64,000 nt of DNA, from NCBI RefSeq assembly GCF_035046485.1, contig NC_085137.1, positions 341,610,505-341,674,504 on the forward strand. Direction: 5' to 3'. The notes below the pieces were generated by a model that saw only the letters and a list, made by a program, of their open reading frames with translations, was not told the DNA's origin and did not search any database. Below, piece after piece: positions 20,740-31,456 of the stretch; position 1 is the stretch's first letter, and each line of letters opens with the position of its first letter. The DNA comes from Aedes albopictus (lineage: Eukaryota > Arthropoda > Insecta > Diptera > Culicidae). The position numbers were made by a program, and so were the translations under genes.

Positions 20740-21284
20740 TTTTGGAATGTATGAATTTCTTCAGAATTTTCTCCATGATTACCTTCAGAAATACTGACAC
20801 AAATTCCTTTAAGAATTCTTTAAGCATTTATTGAAAAAAAAAATTATATAAAAAATTTTATATTAAAACCTTTGTGAGGATTCCCCAGAATGATTTCAGC
20901 AAGAATTCTTCTACAAATTCCTCCAGCTGTTCATTGACAATCTTTTTCCGTAGATGTATTTTCTCGACCATTTCTCAAGGGATTTCTCCAGAGAATCTTT
21001 TAGAAATTCGTGTATTCGTCTATGTATTCTTTCAAAAATTTTTGAAGGAATTCTATCACGAATATTATCAGAATTATTGTCGGAATTTCCTTTACAAATT
21101 TCTTCAAAAAAATGCAATTAAAGAAGATTTTTTAACCAGAGATTCGGAGGTTCTTCAAGAAACTCCTCTATATTCCTTTAGAATTTCAGATAATTTTCCA
21201 GGTATCCTTTTCGAAAATAAAATTCGAATTTTCCCAGAAGTTTTTTCCAGGTTTTGCTCCATATATTCAGGGAATATTTTTTTT
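20740..21284 (+). repeat. Degenerate TTCCTCCAGGAATT-type minisatellite, T-rich orientation
   Basis: Repeated, diverged units such as GGAATTCTATCACGAATATT and TTTCTTCAAAAAAATGC, with TTC or TTT steps about every 12-25 bases. Frames through it (for example 20,874-21,440) give Phe/Ser/Leu-rich pseudo-protein. Confidence 0.6.
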
Positions 21285-21286
21285 AT

Positions 21287-21605
21287 TCTTCAATCACTAA
21301 ACCTAATTTACAGCTCTTATGTTCATTACGTGAGCGATTCTAACAGGCACTTATACTTTATACAGCGCCTAAATGTATTCTATTCCTATTCTACTGGTTG
21401 TCTTTGCGCTGCTGTCACTTTTCTACCCTGTCCATGGTAGAATTAAGAGCACGAGGATGTTGATGTGTGGCTATTGTTCTTTTTCCAGTCCAATTTGGGG
21501 TCAATTATGAGTTGCCGTGGGCCGATATCCAGGTTTCTGGGTCCGCTGGAGCATACGATCCGTGGCCAGATGCCAACCGCTCTCGGGGGGAAGAGCAGTT
21601 GAAAA
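21287..21605 (-). mobile_element. SINE body, minus strand, 5' truncated (same family as 27,477)
   Basis: Block-by-block match to the reverse complement of 27,560-27,805: TCACTAAACCTAATTTACAG, CATGGTAGAA, GAGCACGAGGATGTTGAT, TTTCCAGTCCAATT and TATCCAGG. The tRNA-like head is not present. Confidence 0.7.
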
Positions 21606-21751
21606 AACTATATAAGGTGTTGATGCGATTAAATTATATTTTTTTCATAAAACGTTGATCATCCTACTATACATTTACACCGCAAAAATCTGAAATGGTG
21701 TGATTTGAAGAGTCCGTTTGGTCACGATTTTGTTCTTTTGCATATAGGGAA

Positions 21752-21955
21752 TCGCGCCACTTGGACGGTGGCTTCTATTTTCGTCTATTTCCGCCATAAC
21801 TCAGTCAAATTTGAACCAATTCTCACAATTTTTGGAATGCAGTGATATAGGTATAGTATCTACCCGTGTACAACATTTCAAGTCAATTGGATCAAAATTG
21901 ACTGAGTTATAGTGGAAAACAGACGAATATAGAAGCCAGCGCCCAAGTGGCGCGA
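21752..21955. mobile_element. Palindromic MITE with TCGCGCCACTT arms
   Basis: TCGCGCCACTTGGACGGTGG on the left pairs with the reverse complement of the right end (TCGCGCCACTTGGGCGCTGG). The arms of about 75 bp extend through ATAACTCAGTCAA. That inner motif also occurs in the 29,362 element and, more diverged, in the 25,520 element. Confidence 0.85.
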
Positions 21956-21957
21956 CA

Positions 21958-23310
21958 CTTCCGGTGGGACAACTGGAACCGATTCCGGTTGTCTCAAATA
22001 TGGTCTGAAACTATGTTCTTGTCAACTGTTCATCGGATTACCTAAAAAGCAGAAAATTAATGTGATCTGTTAATGCTTTCTTGCTAACCGTTCAGCAAAT
22101 TTTTGAAAAAGCCACGATTTTATGTATCGCATGCATGATTTTGGTTTACTTCTATTAAATCACTTCCGATGGAACACCCTCAACCGATTCCGAAATATTA
22201 TTACATGATCTAGATGTGGCCTGAGACTATTTTCTTGCTGACCGTTCATCAGATTATCAAAAACGCCGTTATGGTTTAGTTCCCTTCTATATTTTACCAT
22301 TTTCAGTGGGTTACTCGTCTCGTCACCAGTTCTGGAACACTACCGGTTCTCCCAAATATGGCCTGAGATTGTTGGCTAACCGTTTATCATGTTACTGAAT
22401 AAGTCATTGATATGTTACATGTATTAGTTCTCTTTTACATTTGATCATTTCTGGCGGGACACCCGGAATCGGTTCCGTAATACACTGATATGGCTTGCGT
22501 TTATTTTCTTGCCACTGTTCATCATGTTACCTAAAAGCCGTAATTAGAGGTATCGCATGCATGGGTTTGGTTTCAATTCCGGCCCGGAACCGGTTGCGGA
22601 ACACTACCGATAGTCTTCTAAATATTCTGTGCCTATTTGATTGCAAACGTTTGTTAGGTTATCAAAAAGTCGCGCTTTGCTGTGTTGCATGCATGGGTTT
22701 GGTACAATTTTATATTTAGCCACTTTCGGAAGAAAACCCGGAGCTAGTTTCGGAGCTACTGACAGTCCATAATGTGGTCTTAGTATACTTCCTTGATAAC
22801 CGATCATCAAGTTGTCGGAAAAGCCGTAATTTGATGTGCCGCATGCAAAAGTTTTGTCAAATTTTATATACGGCCACTTCGGGCGGAACCGATTCCGAAA
22901 CAGCTTTCATGTATGTCAACCTTTCATTGGGTTATCAAAAAAGTCGCGTTTTGATATGTCGCATGCATGGATTTGGTTCACTCTTATATTTGGCCACTTC
23001 CGGCGGGACACCCGGAACCGGTTCCGGAACACTACCGGTTTAGATAAGGTCTGAGACTGTTTTCATGCTAACTGTTCATCAAGTCATCCAAAATGCCACA
23101 GTTTTATGTGCCACATGAATGTATTTGTTACATTTTTATGTATGGCCCCTTCCAAGGGTACTGATCCGGAACACCTTAATGGTCATAACTCCGGAACAGC
23201 TGGACCGATTCGAACCATTTTCAATAGGAAACAATGGGACCAGATTCCGCGTCGAATGAACCGTCGGTCATTAAAATCGGTTGAGGTTTACTGCCAAAAA
23301 GAGATGTGAG
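21958..23310. repeat. Degenerate tandem repeat, about 130-190 bp period, CCGGAACCGGTTCCGGAA core
   Basis: About eight units share the order: GGCGGGACACCCGGAACC-type core, CTGAGACT, TTCATCAAGTTATC, GCATGCATGG and GGCCACTTCCGG. Core positions fall near 21,965, 22,160, 22,320, 22,455, 22,580, 22,735, 22,880 and 23,005. The terminal part (23,195-23,310, ACAATGGGACCAGATTCCGC) is a high-copy mosquito repeat by recognition. Confidence 0.7.
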
Positions 23311-23318
23311 TATTTTTG

Positions 23319-23355
23319 TACACACACACACATACACACACATACACACACACAG
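23319..23355. repeat. CA microsatellite
   Basis: Imperfect (CA)n interrupted by TA steps, internal to the surrounding repeat element. Confidence 0.9.
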
Positions 23356-23447
23356 ACATCACCTCATTTCATCGAGCAGAGTTGATTGGTATATATGACT
23401 CGACACTCCGGGCCTTCTATCAAAAAAACATTTTTGGAGTGAACATA

Positions 23448-23709
23448 GGTCTCCAGTCAGCTTAGTGGTTAAGGCTATGGATCGCCAATCCGGAGACGGC
23501 GGGTTCGAATCCCGTTCCGGTCGGGGAAATTTTCTCGACTCCCTGGGCATAGTGTATCATTGTACTTGCCACACAATGTACAAATTCATGCAATGGCAGG
23601 CAAAGAATGCCCTTCAATCAATAACTCTGGAAATGCTCAAAGAACACTAAGCTGAAGCGAGGCAGGTCAAGTGCCAGTGGGGACGTAGTGTCATAAAGAA
23701 GAAGAAGAA
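23448..23709 (+). mobile_element. Feilai-like tRNA-derived SINE, copy A
   Basis: It starts GGTCTCCAGTCAGC and has an A-box-like TTAGTGGTTAAGGC and a B box GGGTTCGAATCCC. A body follows (CCTGGGCATAGTG, ATTCATGCAATGGCAGGC, AGAACACTAAGCTGAAG). It ends in a GAA-type tail. It would be transcribed by RNA polymerase III and moved by a LINE. It interrupts the repeat element whose terminal hairpin resumes at 23,714. The family name is from recognition. Confidence 0.85.
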
Positions 23710-23713
23710 TATA

Positions 23714-23745
23714 GCCTTTCCAGTACACTTAGTGTACGAGAAAGG
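23714..23745. repeat. Terminal stem-loop GCCTTTC...GAAAGGC
   Basis: GCCTTTCCAGTACACT pairs with AGTGTACGAGAAAGGC with one bulge. Together with the CA-microsatellite block it appears to be the end of the 21,958-23,750 repeat element, separated from it by the SINE. Confidence 0.65.
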
Positions 23746-23905
23746 CAAAACAATGGCAAACAATGACAAAACATTTGTTAAGGAATCCCTGGAAGATGTT
23801 CTTAAGGGAACATTGGAATATTTTCTAAAGGGGTCTGTGGCAGATTTTGTAAAGAAATCGGCGACATTTCTGGTGGAATTTTAAGCTGTTGATTTTTGGA
23901 AATAG

Positions 23906-24740
23906 GGGTTGTGTGCTAGTAGTGGACCCCCCACAGGAAAACTGGAATATAAATGCCCAAATCAACTATTTCCAGGCAACTTCCACCGGGGGAACATCAA
24001 TTACATTGCTACACAGCAGTTCCTGGCGAACGAATTGGGTTGTTTAGTGAATAAAATATTGCTATTTTCTATAGCCTAAAGTTTTTTGGATTCCAATACC
24101 TTTGTTTTGATGGTTGAATTAACAAAACAGTTTTAATTTTCGTGGATAGAATGACAGTTCAATCGATAAAGTTACAGTTCGACCCGAACAAAAAAATTTC
24201 CCCATACAAACTTTAAATGAATTTTAAAAATGGTTCCCGGACTCCAAAAATTATGATACATATTTTGGATTTTGACTAATTTTTGGGTGGAGAATCAGAT
24301 TATGAAATAAACGGGATACCCCTAAAGAACCCAATTGCCCAGTGGCCATCGGATATTTTAACTATTTAATGAATGTAAACACTCAAAAGGGTCCACTATA
24401 GGTACACTCAGGGGGGGTTCACTATAGGCTCCATCGGCAGCGTGACAGATAACATGGCAATCAAATGGGGGGTCCACTATTGGCGCCGAGATATTTGTAA
24501 ATAATCCTATAGTGGACCCCGGTGGTGTCCATTATAGCCATCATCGATGCATATTGCCAAATGCGTATTTCACTGGAATAATTTGTTAATGTTGTATGTT
24601 TGACGGTCTGAACATATAGAGGGAACATGGAGCTTGTTATAAAATTCCACTTTGGAACAATCCACTGACGTAACATAGCTAAAAACCTCAGAAGTAAATT
24701 TCGATGGCTTAGGGGGTCCACTACTAGTACCCAAACACTT
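23906..24740. mobile_element. DNA element with TAGTAGTGGACCCCC inverted ends
   Basis: The left end has GTGCTAGTAGTGGACCCCCC and the right end, reverse-complemented, has GTACTAGTAGTGGACCCCC. The interior repeats GGTCCACTATA-type motifs at about 24,390, 24,415, 24,470, 24,511 and 24,528 in both orientations, like subterminal binding repeats. No transposase seen. Confidence 0.7.
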
Positions 24741-24984
24741 ATAGCTGAAAGCATCTCTCAAGAAATCTTTCAAGAATACTTTTAGGCCGGAACAAATCTC
24801 ATTTTCTTCTGTTGTCACTTTGCTCGTTGACTCGTCAAGAGGGGGAGGATAAATAATAAACGTATTTGATGAAAAATTTCCCAAACAATTAGGCAAAATC
24901 ATGAAACTCATAGGATTTGTTAAGAAATTTTTTTCGGCGACAATTTTACTTTAATCTTTTTTTAAATTTCTTGATTAATTTATT

Positions 24985-25032
24985 TATGCCCCCCCCCTCA
25001 AAATGTCGAATTCCGACCAAGGGGGGGGGGTC
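24985..25032. repeat. C-tract and G-tract hairpin
   Basis: A run of about ten C is followed by a GTCGAATTCCGAC palindrome and a run of about ten G. This gives a near-perfect hairpin with long G/C tracts. Confidence 0.75.
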
Positions 25033-25069
25033 GAAATTTGTGTCAGCCTTATTGATTTCTGGAAAAAAA

Positions 25070-25390
25070 ATCTGAGACAACCCATAGAAGTTTTTCTGGA
25101 AGCATTCTTAGTGAAATTTCTGGATGAACAAGCCTGAATCTAGCAACCTAGAAGAGTTTTCAAAAGGTATCCATCGAAGAACTTCTGATAGGAATTCCTA
25201 ATGGTTTTCTAAAGGAATTTATGATGCAATTTTGATAGGATTCCAAAGAAAGTTATATAAAGGAGTTCCCTGGAAGATTTTCTGATGGAATCGCTGGGCC
25301 GGTCTTCTCTCAAAGAATTTCTGAAAAATATATTGAGGGATTTCTAAAGAAATTCATGGAGGAATTGTGAAACATCTAAAATCCTTTTTA
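25070..25390 (-). repeat. Degenerate minisatellite, A-rich orientation
   Basis: Units of the type GGAATTCCTAATGG, TTTCTAAAGGAATT and GAGGGATTTCTAAAG. This is the reverse-complement orientation of the 20,740 and 58-62 kb arrays. Confidence 0.55.
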
Positions 25391-25519
25391 GAAAAGTTGT
25401 GCATGAATATTTGATAGATTTTTTGAACCTGTATATTCATTATTATTGGTGGAGAAAAGGAAGCCTTTCTTATGAATGTGCAAAAATATCTCACCCCACA
25501 CTGTTTTGCAGTACACGTG

Positions 25520-25696
25520 ATTCTTTTTTTTGCACGGGTCTGGTTTTTGCTATTATTCAGCCAATGTTGAACCAATTCTATTGAAATGTGTACTCATTAA
25601 GGCACGATCAGTTCTATCCGTGTACAAAAAATAATTCAACTGATTCAAAACTGACTGAAATATAGCAAAATAAAAACGAACCGTGCAAAAAAGAAT
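25520..25696. mobile_element. Palindromic MITE with ATTCTTTTTTGCACGG arms
   Basis: The left arm (TGCACGGGTCTGGTTTTTGC) pairs with the reverse complement of the right arm (TGCACGGTTCGTTTTTATTT). Inner parts contain the TTTCAGTCAGTTTTGAATCA motif, related to the CTCAGTCAATTTTGAACC core of other palindromic MITEs here. Confidence 0.7.
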
Positions 25697-25723
25697 CGGG
25701 TGTATAGTTGTTGGTATAGTCAG

Positions 25724-25905
25724 GGTCTCCAGCTAGCCTAGTGGTTAAGACTATGGATCGCCAATCAAAGTATTCCGATACAAATTCATGCAATGGCAGG
25801 CATACAAAGCCCTTCAATTAATAACTGTGGAAGTGGTCAAAGAACACTAAGTTGAAGAGAGGTAAGCCAAGTTCCAGTGAGAACGTCAAGCCATAAAGAA
25901 GAAGA
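25724..25905 (+). mobile_element. Feilai-like SINE, copy B, internally deleted
   Basis: The head GGTCTCCAGCTAGCCTAGTG runs to GGATCGCCAATC. It then jumps to the body (CAAATTCATGCAATGGCAGG), so the B box is lost. The tail is AAAGAAGAAG. ATAGTC lies close to both ends, consistent with a short target duplication. Confidence 0.8.
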
Positions 25906-25974
25906 TAGTCGAGGCAACAGCTACATGCAACGGAAACGACGAAACGGTTCATTCTTCGAGAAAAAATCAATAGG

Positions 25975-27075
25975 TTTTGGAGCTGATAAACACAGCGCAG
26001 GTAAACATCTGCTCCGTTGTTGATCGGCTCTCAGGAAAACCCGCTTGACATTCGCCGACGAAAGTCTTCTCAGCCAGTATGAGTTGTTAACAGATTTCCG
26101 GACAAAATTTTGTACGCTGAATTGAGAAGTGTTATTCTTCTATAATTCACGCACTCCAGTCGATGTCATTTCCTGTATAAAGGGCAAATGAAATCATCTA
26201 ACGGGCAGTTCTTCATTTTCCTATATCTTCAATATAATACGGTAGGAATAGCTGTAGTTGCTCACAACCGTCCTTGAGATGTTTGCCCTGGAGTTTGTCT
26301 TTCTCAGAAACATTGTTATTATTCAGTCCTGTTATGGCTGTCTTGACCTCGTCTAGCGTTGGAGGTTTTTCAAAAATGTCCGTTCTCGTCGATTCTAATT
26401 CTGTCTGTACCTCTTCCAGTCTTATCGTTGAACAATTTCTTAAAGCGCTGTCTCCTCATGGCAGCCACCATTGTTTTGTCTGTTAGCGAGTTTCCATCAT
26501 GATTGTTGCACATGACGGGCGAAGGCGCTGGTTTTCTCCGCACGTCATTGACAGTTTCGTAAAACCTCCGCATGTCATTTTGTTCCAGCATCCGACTTCT
26601 GACCACGTTTTTCTCGTTCATTACTTCTTATCGAACCACTCGCTCCTAGGTCGTCTTTGCGCAGTTCCCAAGATACATCGTTCCGTGGATAGACTCCCAC
26701 AGAGTGTTTAGATGATCGCTCTCGTTGATTTCACCCATCCGCTCTTTCAGCAGATGACTGGTGATAGTCAGCTACTGTACCGTCTGCTTAAACAACGCTG
26801 GATTTTGAAACGCATCGATCGCCAGTTCCAAGAGTCCGACGCTGTTGATAACCAAGCTCGAATCTTACTTATTTCTAGATAGTGATCTAAGTCGACGTTT
26901 GGACTCCTAAAAATTCTAACAACGATGACGTCCGCGAAGTGTTGACCGTCTACCAGCACACGGTCGATTGAGTTTAATACTTCGCCGTTTGGGTGTCTCC
27001 AGGTCTGCCCATAACCGCATAACAGTAACATTCGACAGAAGTAGGCATTGGAGAAAATGGAACCCAAAGTTGAAA
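25975..27075 (-). pseudogene. RTE-clade LINE fragment: endonuclease end, linker and RT start
   Basis: In minus-strand order there is the endonuclease C-terminus (TWRHPNGEVLNSIDRVLVDG; RSPNVDLDHYLEISKIRAWL), then a linker (FYETVNDVRRKPAPSPVMCN; DGNSLTDKTMVAA), then decayed RT fingers to about 25,975. The DLDHY motif corresponds to the SDHY catalytic histidine site. Multiple frameshifts. The linker matches the intact-looking one at 46,490-46,545, so both belong to one RTE family (JAM1-like by style). The N-terminal endonuclease lies at 27,825-28,480. Confidence 0.72.
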
Positions 27076-27476
27076 CTTTGGATAGTATTGGAGTGAATCG
27101 AATTTTTAAAAATTTCCCATAAATTTGTCATCAGTCGTATAGCAATAAAATTTTCTACTGCACTTCCTGTATGCTGGGGGAATTGTCGAAAAATAAAGCG
27201 GACCTCAGTATGATTGATGTCACGCTTCAAAGCCAGTCTATTTTCCTAGTGTGACTGTTATGCGGTCACATTGGTCAATGAGACAAAATGACTTGGTATT
27301 TTTTTCATAAATCCTAGAACAAACTTGATTTTTTTATTCATGTGGTCGAAAGCACTTGTGATTAGATGATGATCACCAATATTAACTCAATACCAGCAAA
27401 ATATGCAAATGTTACAAATATGCAGTTATGGGCAGAGGTGTGCTTGCGGATATACTTGAATTCAAAGCAGGTGCTA

Positions 27477-27811
27477 AAGCCGGGGCCCGTGGCGCAATTG
27501 GTCACACGTTTGCTTCATAAGCCGATGGTCATGGGTTCGATCCCAGTCCCGGCACTTACGTCAGTTGCTTTTTCCCCCTGAGAGCAGCAGACACTGACCC
27601 TCTTCTGAGCCCATGGCTCAAATGGACCTGGATACTTGGCCATTGGCGAACGGCAACCCCTAATGGATTCCCAATCGGACTGGAAACAGGAACAACCAAC
27701 AGCCATAAATCAACATCCTCGTGCTCATCGTTCTACCATGATAGGGAAGAAAGTGAAAGCAGTGCCCCAGTGGACAAAAGACCTGTAAATTAGGTTAAGT
27801 GACTGAAAAAT
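27477..27811 (+). mobile_element. tRNA-derived SINE with target duplication
   Basis: A tRNA-like head (GGCCCGTGGCGCAATTGGTC with A box TGGCGCAATTGG, B box GGTTCGATCCC, ending CCCGGCA) is followed by a unique body and a GAAAAATAAA tail. AAAGCAGGTGCTA (27,464-27,476) and AAAGCAGGAGCTA (27,812-27,824) form a 13-bp target duplication with one change. The right flank is RTE endonuclease. Confidence 0.88.
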
Positions 27812-27824
27812 AAAGCAGGAGCTA

Positions 27825-28480
27825 CTAATTACCATCCCCCTGGGCAGGCAGTGGCAAAGTTGACTCAGTCGTTGTACCGATAACTGGATAGAAAAAGTCT
27901 TTTCCTGCAAACTGGTCGTTCGTGTGACTGATGACAATGTCGTAATTTGGGATTTTTCCATAGGTCTTGTTAAGACATTCGTAAAACGCAACCTTCACTT
28001 CATCGGTTTCATCGTTGGTCGATGCATAGACATTGGTCAGGCTGTACTTAATGAATTTATTTCGTATCCTCAATACGCAGATCCGCTCGTTGATCGTCTT
28101 CCACCTCATAACTCGCTCCACCTATTCCCCGATCACTATGAATCCGATCCCATGGTCTGCCTTATCGTGGTAGATGTTATATTTGTATGATGTTCACCAG
28201 ATTTGGGCCGCCGAACTTCCTGCATAGCAGCTACACACTCACCAACCATCTGCAATTCACGAGCCAAAAGTCTCACTCGTCCAGTTTTATTCAAGGTCGT
28301 GGTGGTATAAGCTACCTTACCGGGGTCACGTTAGTGGGACTGACTGACGCACAGTTTTTCTTATACAATCGCTGTTTGATCCGCACATCCTTGGTCACAT
28401 TGTATCTGAAGCCAGCAAAATATAAAGCTTTGCAAGCGGAAGCGCACACAGTAGACTTGTATCTTAGCAAGGCTAAGGAA
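27825..28480 (-). pseudogene. RTE-clade LINE fragment: N-terminal endonuclease
   Basis: The minus strand shows RVRLLARELQMVGECVAAMQ, then EVRRPKSGE (the E of the active site), then INERICVLRIRNKF, NVYASTND and DIVISHTNDQFAGKDFF, where the catalytic GDMNAQ-type motif has decayed. It precedes the 26-27 kb fragment in protein order, with the SINE and unassigned DNA between. Confidence 0.7.
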
Positions 28481-28499
28481 ACTTAATAAAGGTGAAATT

Positions 28500-29355
28500 G
28501 CTGACGACTGTAAAAATCATTCGCGAAATATTTTACTATCACATAAATTGAGAACCCCCTGGCGACAACGGAATTCGGTGCAGGTGGTACACGGCGTTGC
28601 CGCCGACGGAGATTCCGTGTCGAAGTTGAATCCCGTCCGCCCCACTGATTTTCAACTTCCTACACGGGTTGGTACAACATAACTCCGTCAGCCAGCTCAA
28701 TACTTCCTCGAACGAAACTAACACTAGCTGACTGGTTGGTCGGCATGGAAATCACACGATGACCACCACCGAACGACCAAACGCAAGACCATTCCGGGGC
28801 GGAGCATGGCAGAACAGGAGCAGCTGTGCGGTTGAAAGACGGTGAATTATGGTGCTTGTAAATCAAATGTTTTAGGATTCAATTGGCGTCCCGGGTGGGC
28901 GGGGCCGGGTGGTGCCGTGGCCGTTGTTGGCCGGGTGCGAACGAGAGGTCCCCAGGAGATTGATAAATGACGTCCAGTTGTTTATTTGCTTTTTTGAACC
29001 ATGTCATGTCGCGAGTCGACTGGCCAGCACATAGTAGTGACTGCTGTTACAACAGTACTTAATGGTCGAGAACGAGTAGATTTTCCACGTTCGATGACCG
29101 GTGACGTCAAGCATGTGTGTGATGTTTTTTTCTCCGTTGGTGATGCTGTGGACTGGAGGGCACAAGTTGGGGCACATTTTGGTTGTTAAATGTGCTGATT
29201 AATGAGTTGTAATTAGAATTGTTTTAATGGGACTTCTCCGAAGGGATTATCCCGCAGAGGTGCATGTGGTGAATTTAAATGCAGAAATGCTGCTGTAGAG
29301 AGCCAGGGATGACATTTTCATGTGCAATATATTAGCATTTAAAATTACTTTTCTA
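28500..29355. other. No gene seen: probably unique non-coding DNA
   Basis: Mixed, partly GC-rich sequence (28,880-28,960). Short frames only. No repeat termini recognised. Confidence 0.4.
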
Positions 29356-29361
29356 CTAGAT

Positions 29362-29586
29362 ATAGGGTCTGGATCTGGAACCATTTGGGCAGGAGTACAT
29401 ATTTTGGGCACTTGCTGCTATAACTCAGTCAATTTCAAATCGATTGACTTAAATTTTTGCACATGGCTAGATACTGTGCGTATCTGCTCGTGTCTCAAAA
29501 ATCAAGTCAATCGGTTCAAAATTGACTGAGTTATAGCAGAAAGTGCCCAAAATACGTGCTCCTGCCCAAATGGTCCCAGACCCTAT
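29362..29586. mobile_element. Palindromic MITE, TAGGGTCTGG arms
   Basis: Arms of about 105 bp: TAGGGTCTGG, ACCATTTGGGCAGGAG, TATTTTGGGCACTT, then GCTATAACTCAGTCAATTT, each matched by the reverse complement of the right half. The centre is about 20 bp. Confidence 0.88.
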
Positions 29587-30042
29587 GAATGCAAGTCATT
29601 CATGTTTTATGATTTTTTTTGCGATGTTAAATATGTTATTTCTAGTTTTAAAATGACACTGCGTTTGTCCTGAGATCATCAGATATCTTCGTAAATGTCC
29701 ATACATTTTTATTTATCTAGTACGTATTTAAATAAAATTAGCAAGAAAAACTTGTTCACGCCGCGCTTAACATTTGACGTTCCACCGTGCTCTCTGCACT
29801 TCACGCCTTCTAGTAGCAACTGCTTAAGTTGCCAGAACAATTTTTTTTGTTTATCTGTCCGCGCAACATCATCAAGCCATTGACCACTACATTTCGATAG
29901 GGTGTAAAGTACTAGCAAAATGTTAAAATTCATGAAAATAAAAATAAAACGTATCCGGTAGGGCGCGGAGGGTCATTGCTAGATCACTTTGTAATTCTAT
30001 CGTGCCACAGCTCAACATACGTGATTTTTCATCAAACCTCAA

Positions 30043-30273
30043 ATGCACACACACTAAGTTTTGATTACCGAGTTCGGTAATTTTTTGACAAGATTAAAAC
30101 TGCTAAGCACCGAACTCGTTCAGCAAAAATGCATTGTTTACCTTTTCCATACGATTTTGACAGTTGTTTTACTGAACCTCAGTAAAATCGATTACCGAGA
30201 CTACCGAGTTCGTACTGCTGTTCTAATCTCGTCAAAAAAGTACCGAACATGCAATTCAGAAATAAGTGTGCAC
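30043..30273. mobile_element. MITE with TGCACAC ends and TTCGGTA inner arms
   Basis: TTCGGTAATTTTTTGACAAG, then ATTAAAACTGCT, on the left pairs with the reverse complement of the right side (TTCGGTACTTTTTTGACGAG, then ATTAGAACAGCA). Both are preceded by a TGCACAC-type tip. Both sides also carry CGAACTCG. Confidence 0.75.
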
Positions 30274-30651
30274 TGAGCCGTAAATCAAAATTACGATCTA
30301 CAGCTTCCAGAGATGCGAGATATGATTTGAAATGTCGTTTTGATTATGAACATAATGCAACATAAACAGATCGACCTATGATGCATCAGAAAATTGGGCC
30401 CAAGAAATGAAGAATCAGCACTTTTAATAACTCTTGTCAAGCAGAGCAAAAATTTTACAGTATAGAACATGACCTTCAAGGAAATGATCGTTCAAATCAT
30501 ATCATAGGAATATCGAATAAATCAGCGGAATGCTATAGCCTATATTTTGGAATAACCTGAATCTGTATTCCTATACGAATAAGGTTCAGTTGCATTGTTC
30601 CAAGTACACCCTTTCTGAAATTTCCCTATAGACAGTTCTATATAAACATAT

Positions 30652-31140
30652 ACCCGAGCAAAGGCGGATAACAAAATGATAACAAGTTCTGTTACCTGGT
30701 TATCATTCGTTTGATATTTGAGTTTGTTATCATTTAGGTTGAATTAAAAACCAACATAACAAATATGATAACCCAAATTTACTCCACGAATACCAAAATG
30801 ATAAGAAGTTATCATTTAGTTCAAACTGATAACTAATTGTGTTATAGAGTATTTTATTCAATATAACATTCAGTTATCAACATGAAAAAAAAAAACAGCT
30901 GATTGATAACAGGTTTTACTATCATTTGGATATCATTCAGAGCTTTTTTACCGACCAAAATACCGAAAATCTACTTTACTGACATAGTTAACAGTTGAAA
31001 AAAGATTCTTATAATTATAATTCATGTTTTCAACTATTGCGCCCAGTGGATCTCGAACCCTGATCAAGTGATTACCGGTCTTAGCCAATACCAATGTACC
31101 AAAGGGACTCAGTGAGAGGGAGAATGGTTGAAGGCTACGC
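30652..31140. mobile_element. GTTATCATTT-rich element with a tRNA-like module (minus strand)
   Basis: Many TGATAAC and GTTATCATT blocks occur in both orientations between 30,660 and 30,940. At 31,043-31,105 the minus strand has an A-box-like TGGCTAAGACCGG and a B-box-like GGGTTCGAGATCC. The left tip is CCGAGCAAAGGCGG; the right tip was not found. Confidence 0.5.
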
Positions 31141-31219
31141 TTTCATACTGCATTCGCATTGAAGATGGAAAGCGGAATCCATTTGTAGAATATTTTGTTC
31201 AAGGATAAGTCCTACTTAG

Positions 31220-31456
31220 AAAAAAATCGCTTGAAGAATCGAGGCTCTCCCGGAGAATGTCCTGAAGTAATCCCTTGACACATTTCTGGAAGAATTATTG
31301 AAGGACTTTCCAAAGGAGGACCCTCGAAACATCCCTGTCTAACTCCTCCTAGAATTTCCATGGAAAACTTCTTGAAGGATATCTTGTAGAAAAAAAGTTA
31401 TCTCAGGATAAATTCCTGAAATAATCGAAATTTTTTTTTGTGAAATCCCCAAGAGT
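31220..31456 (-). repeat. Degenerate minisatellite, left flank of the homogeneous array
   Basis: Diverged units such as TCCTGAAGTAATCCCTTGAC and TTTCTGGAAGAATTATTGAA lead directly into the perfect 25-bp array and share its ATTCC-GGAAT framework. Confidence 0.6.

Noticed and set aside
20874..21440. 188-codon plus-strand frame
   Set aside because: The first two thirds are minisatellite and the end is a reverse-oriented SINE body.
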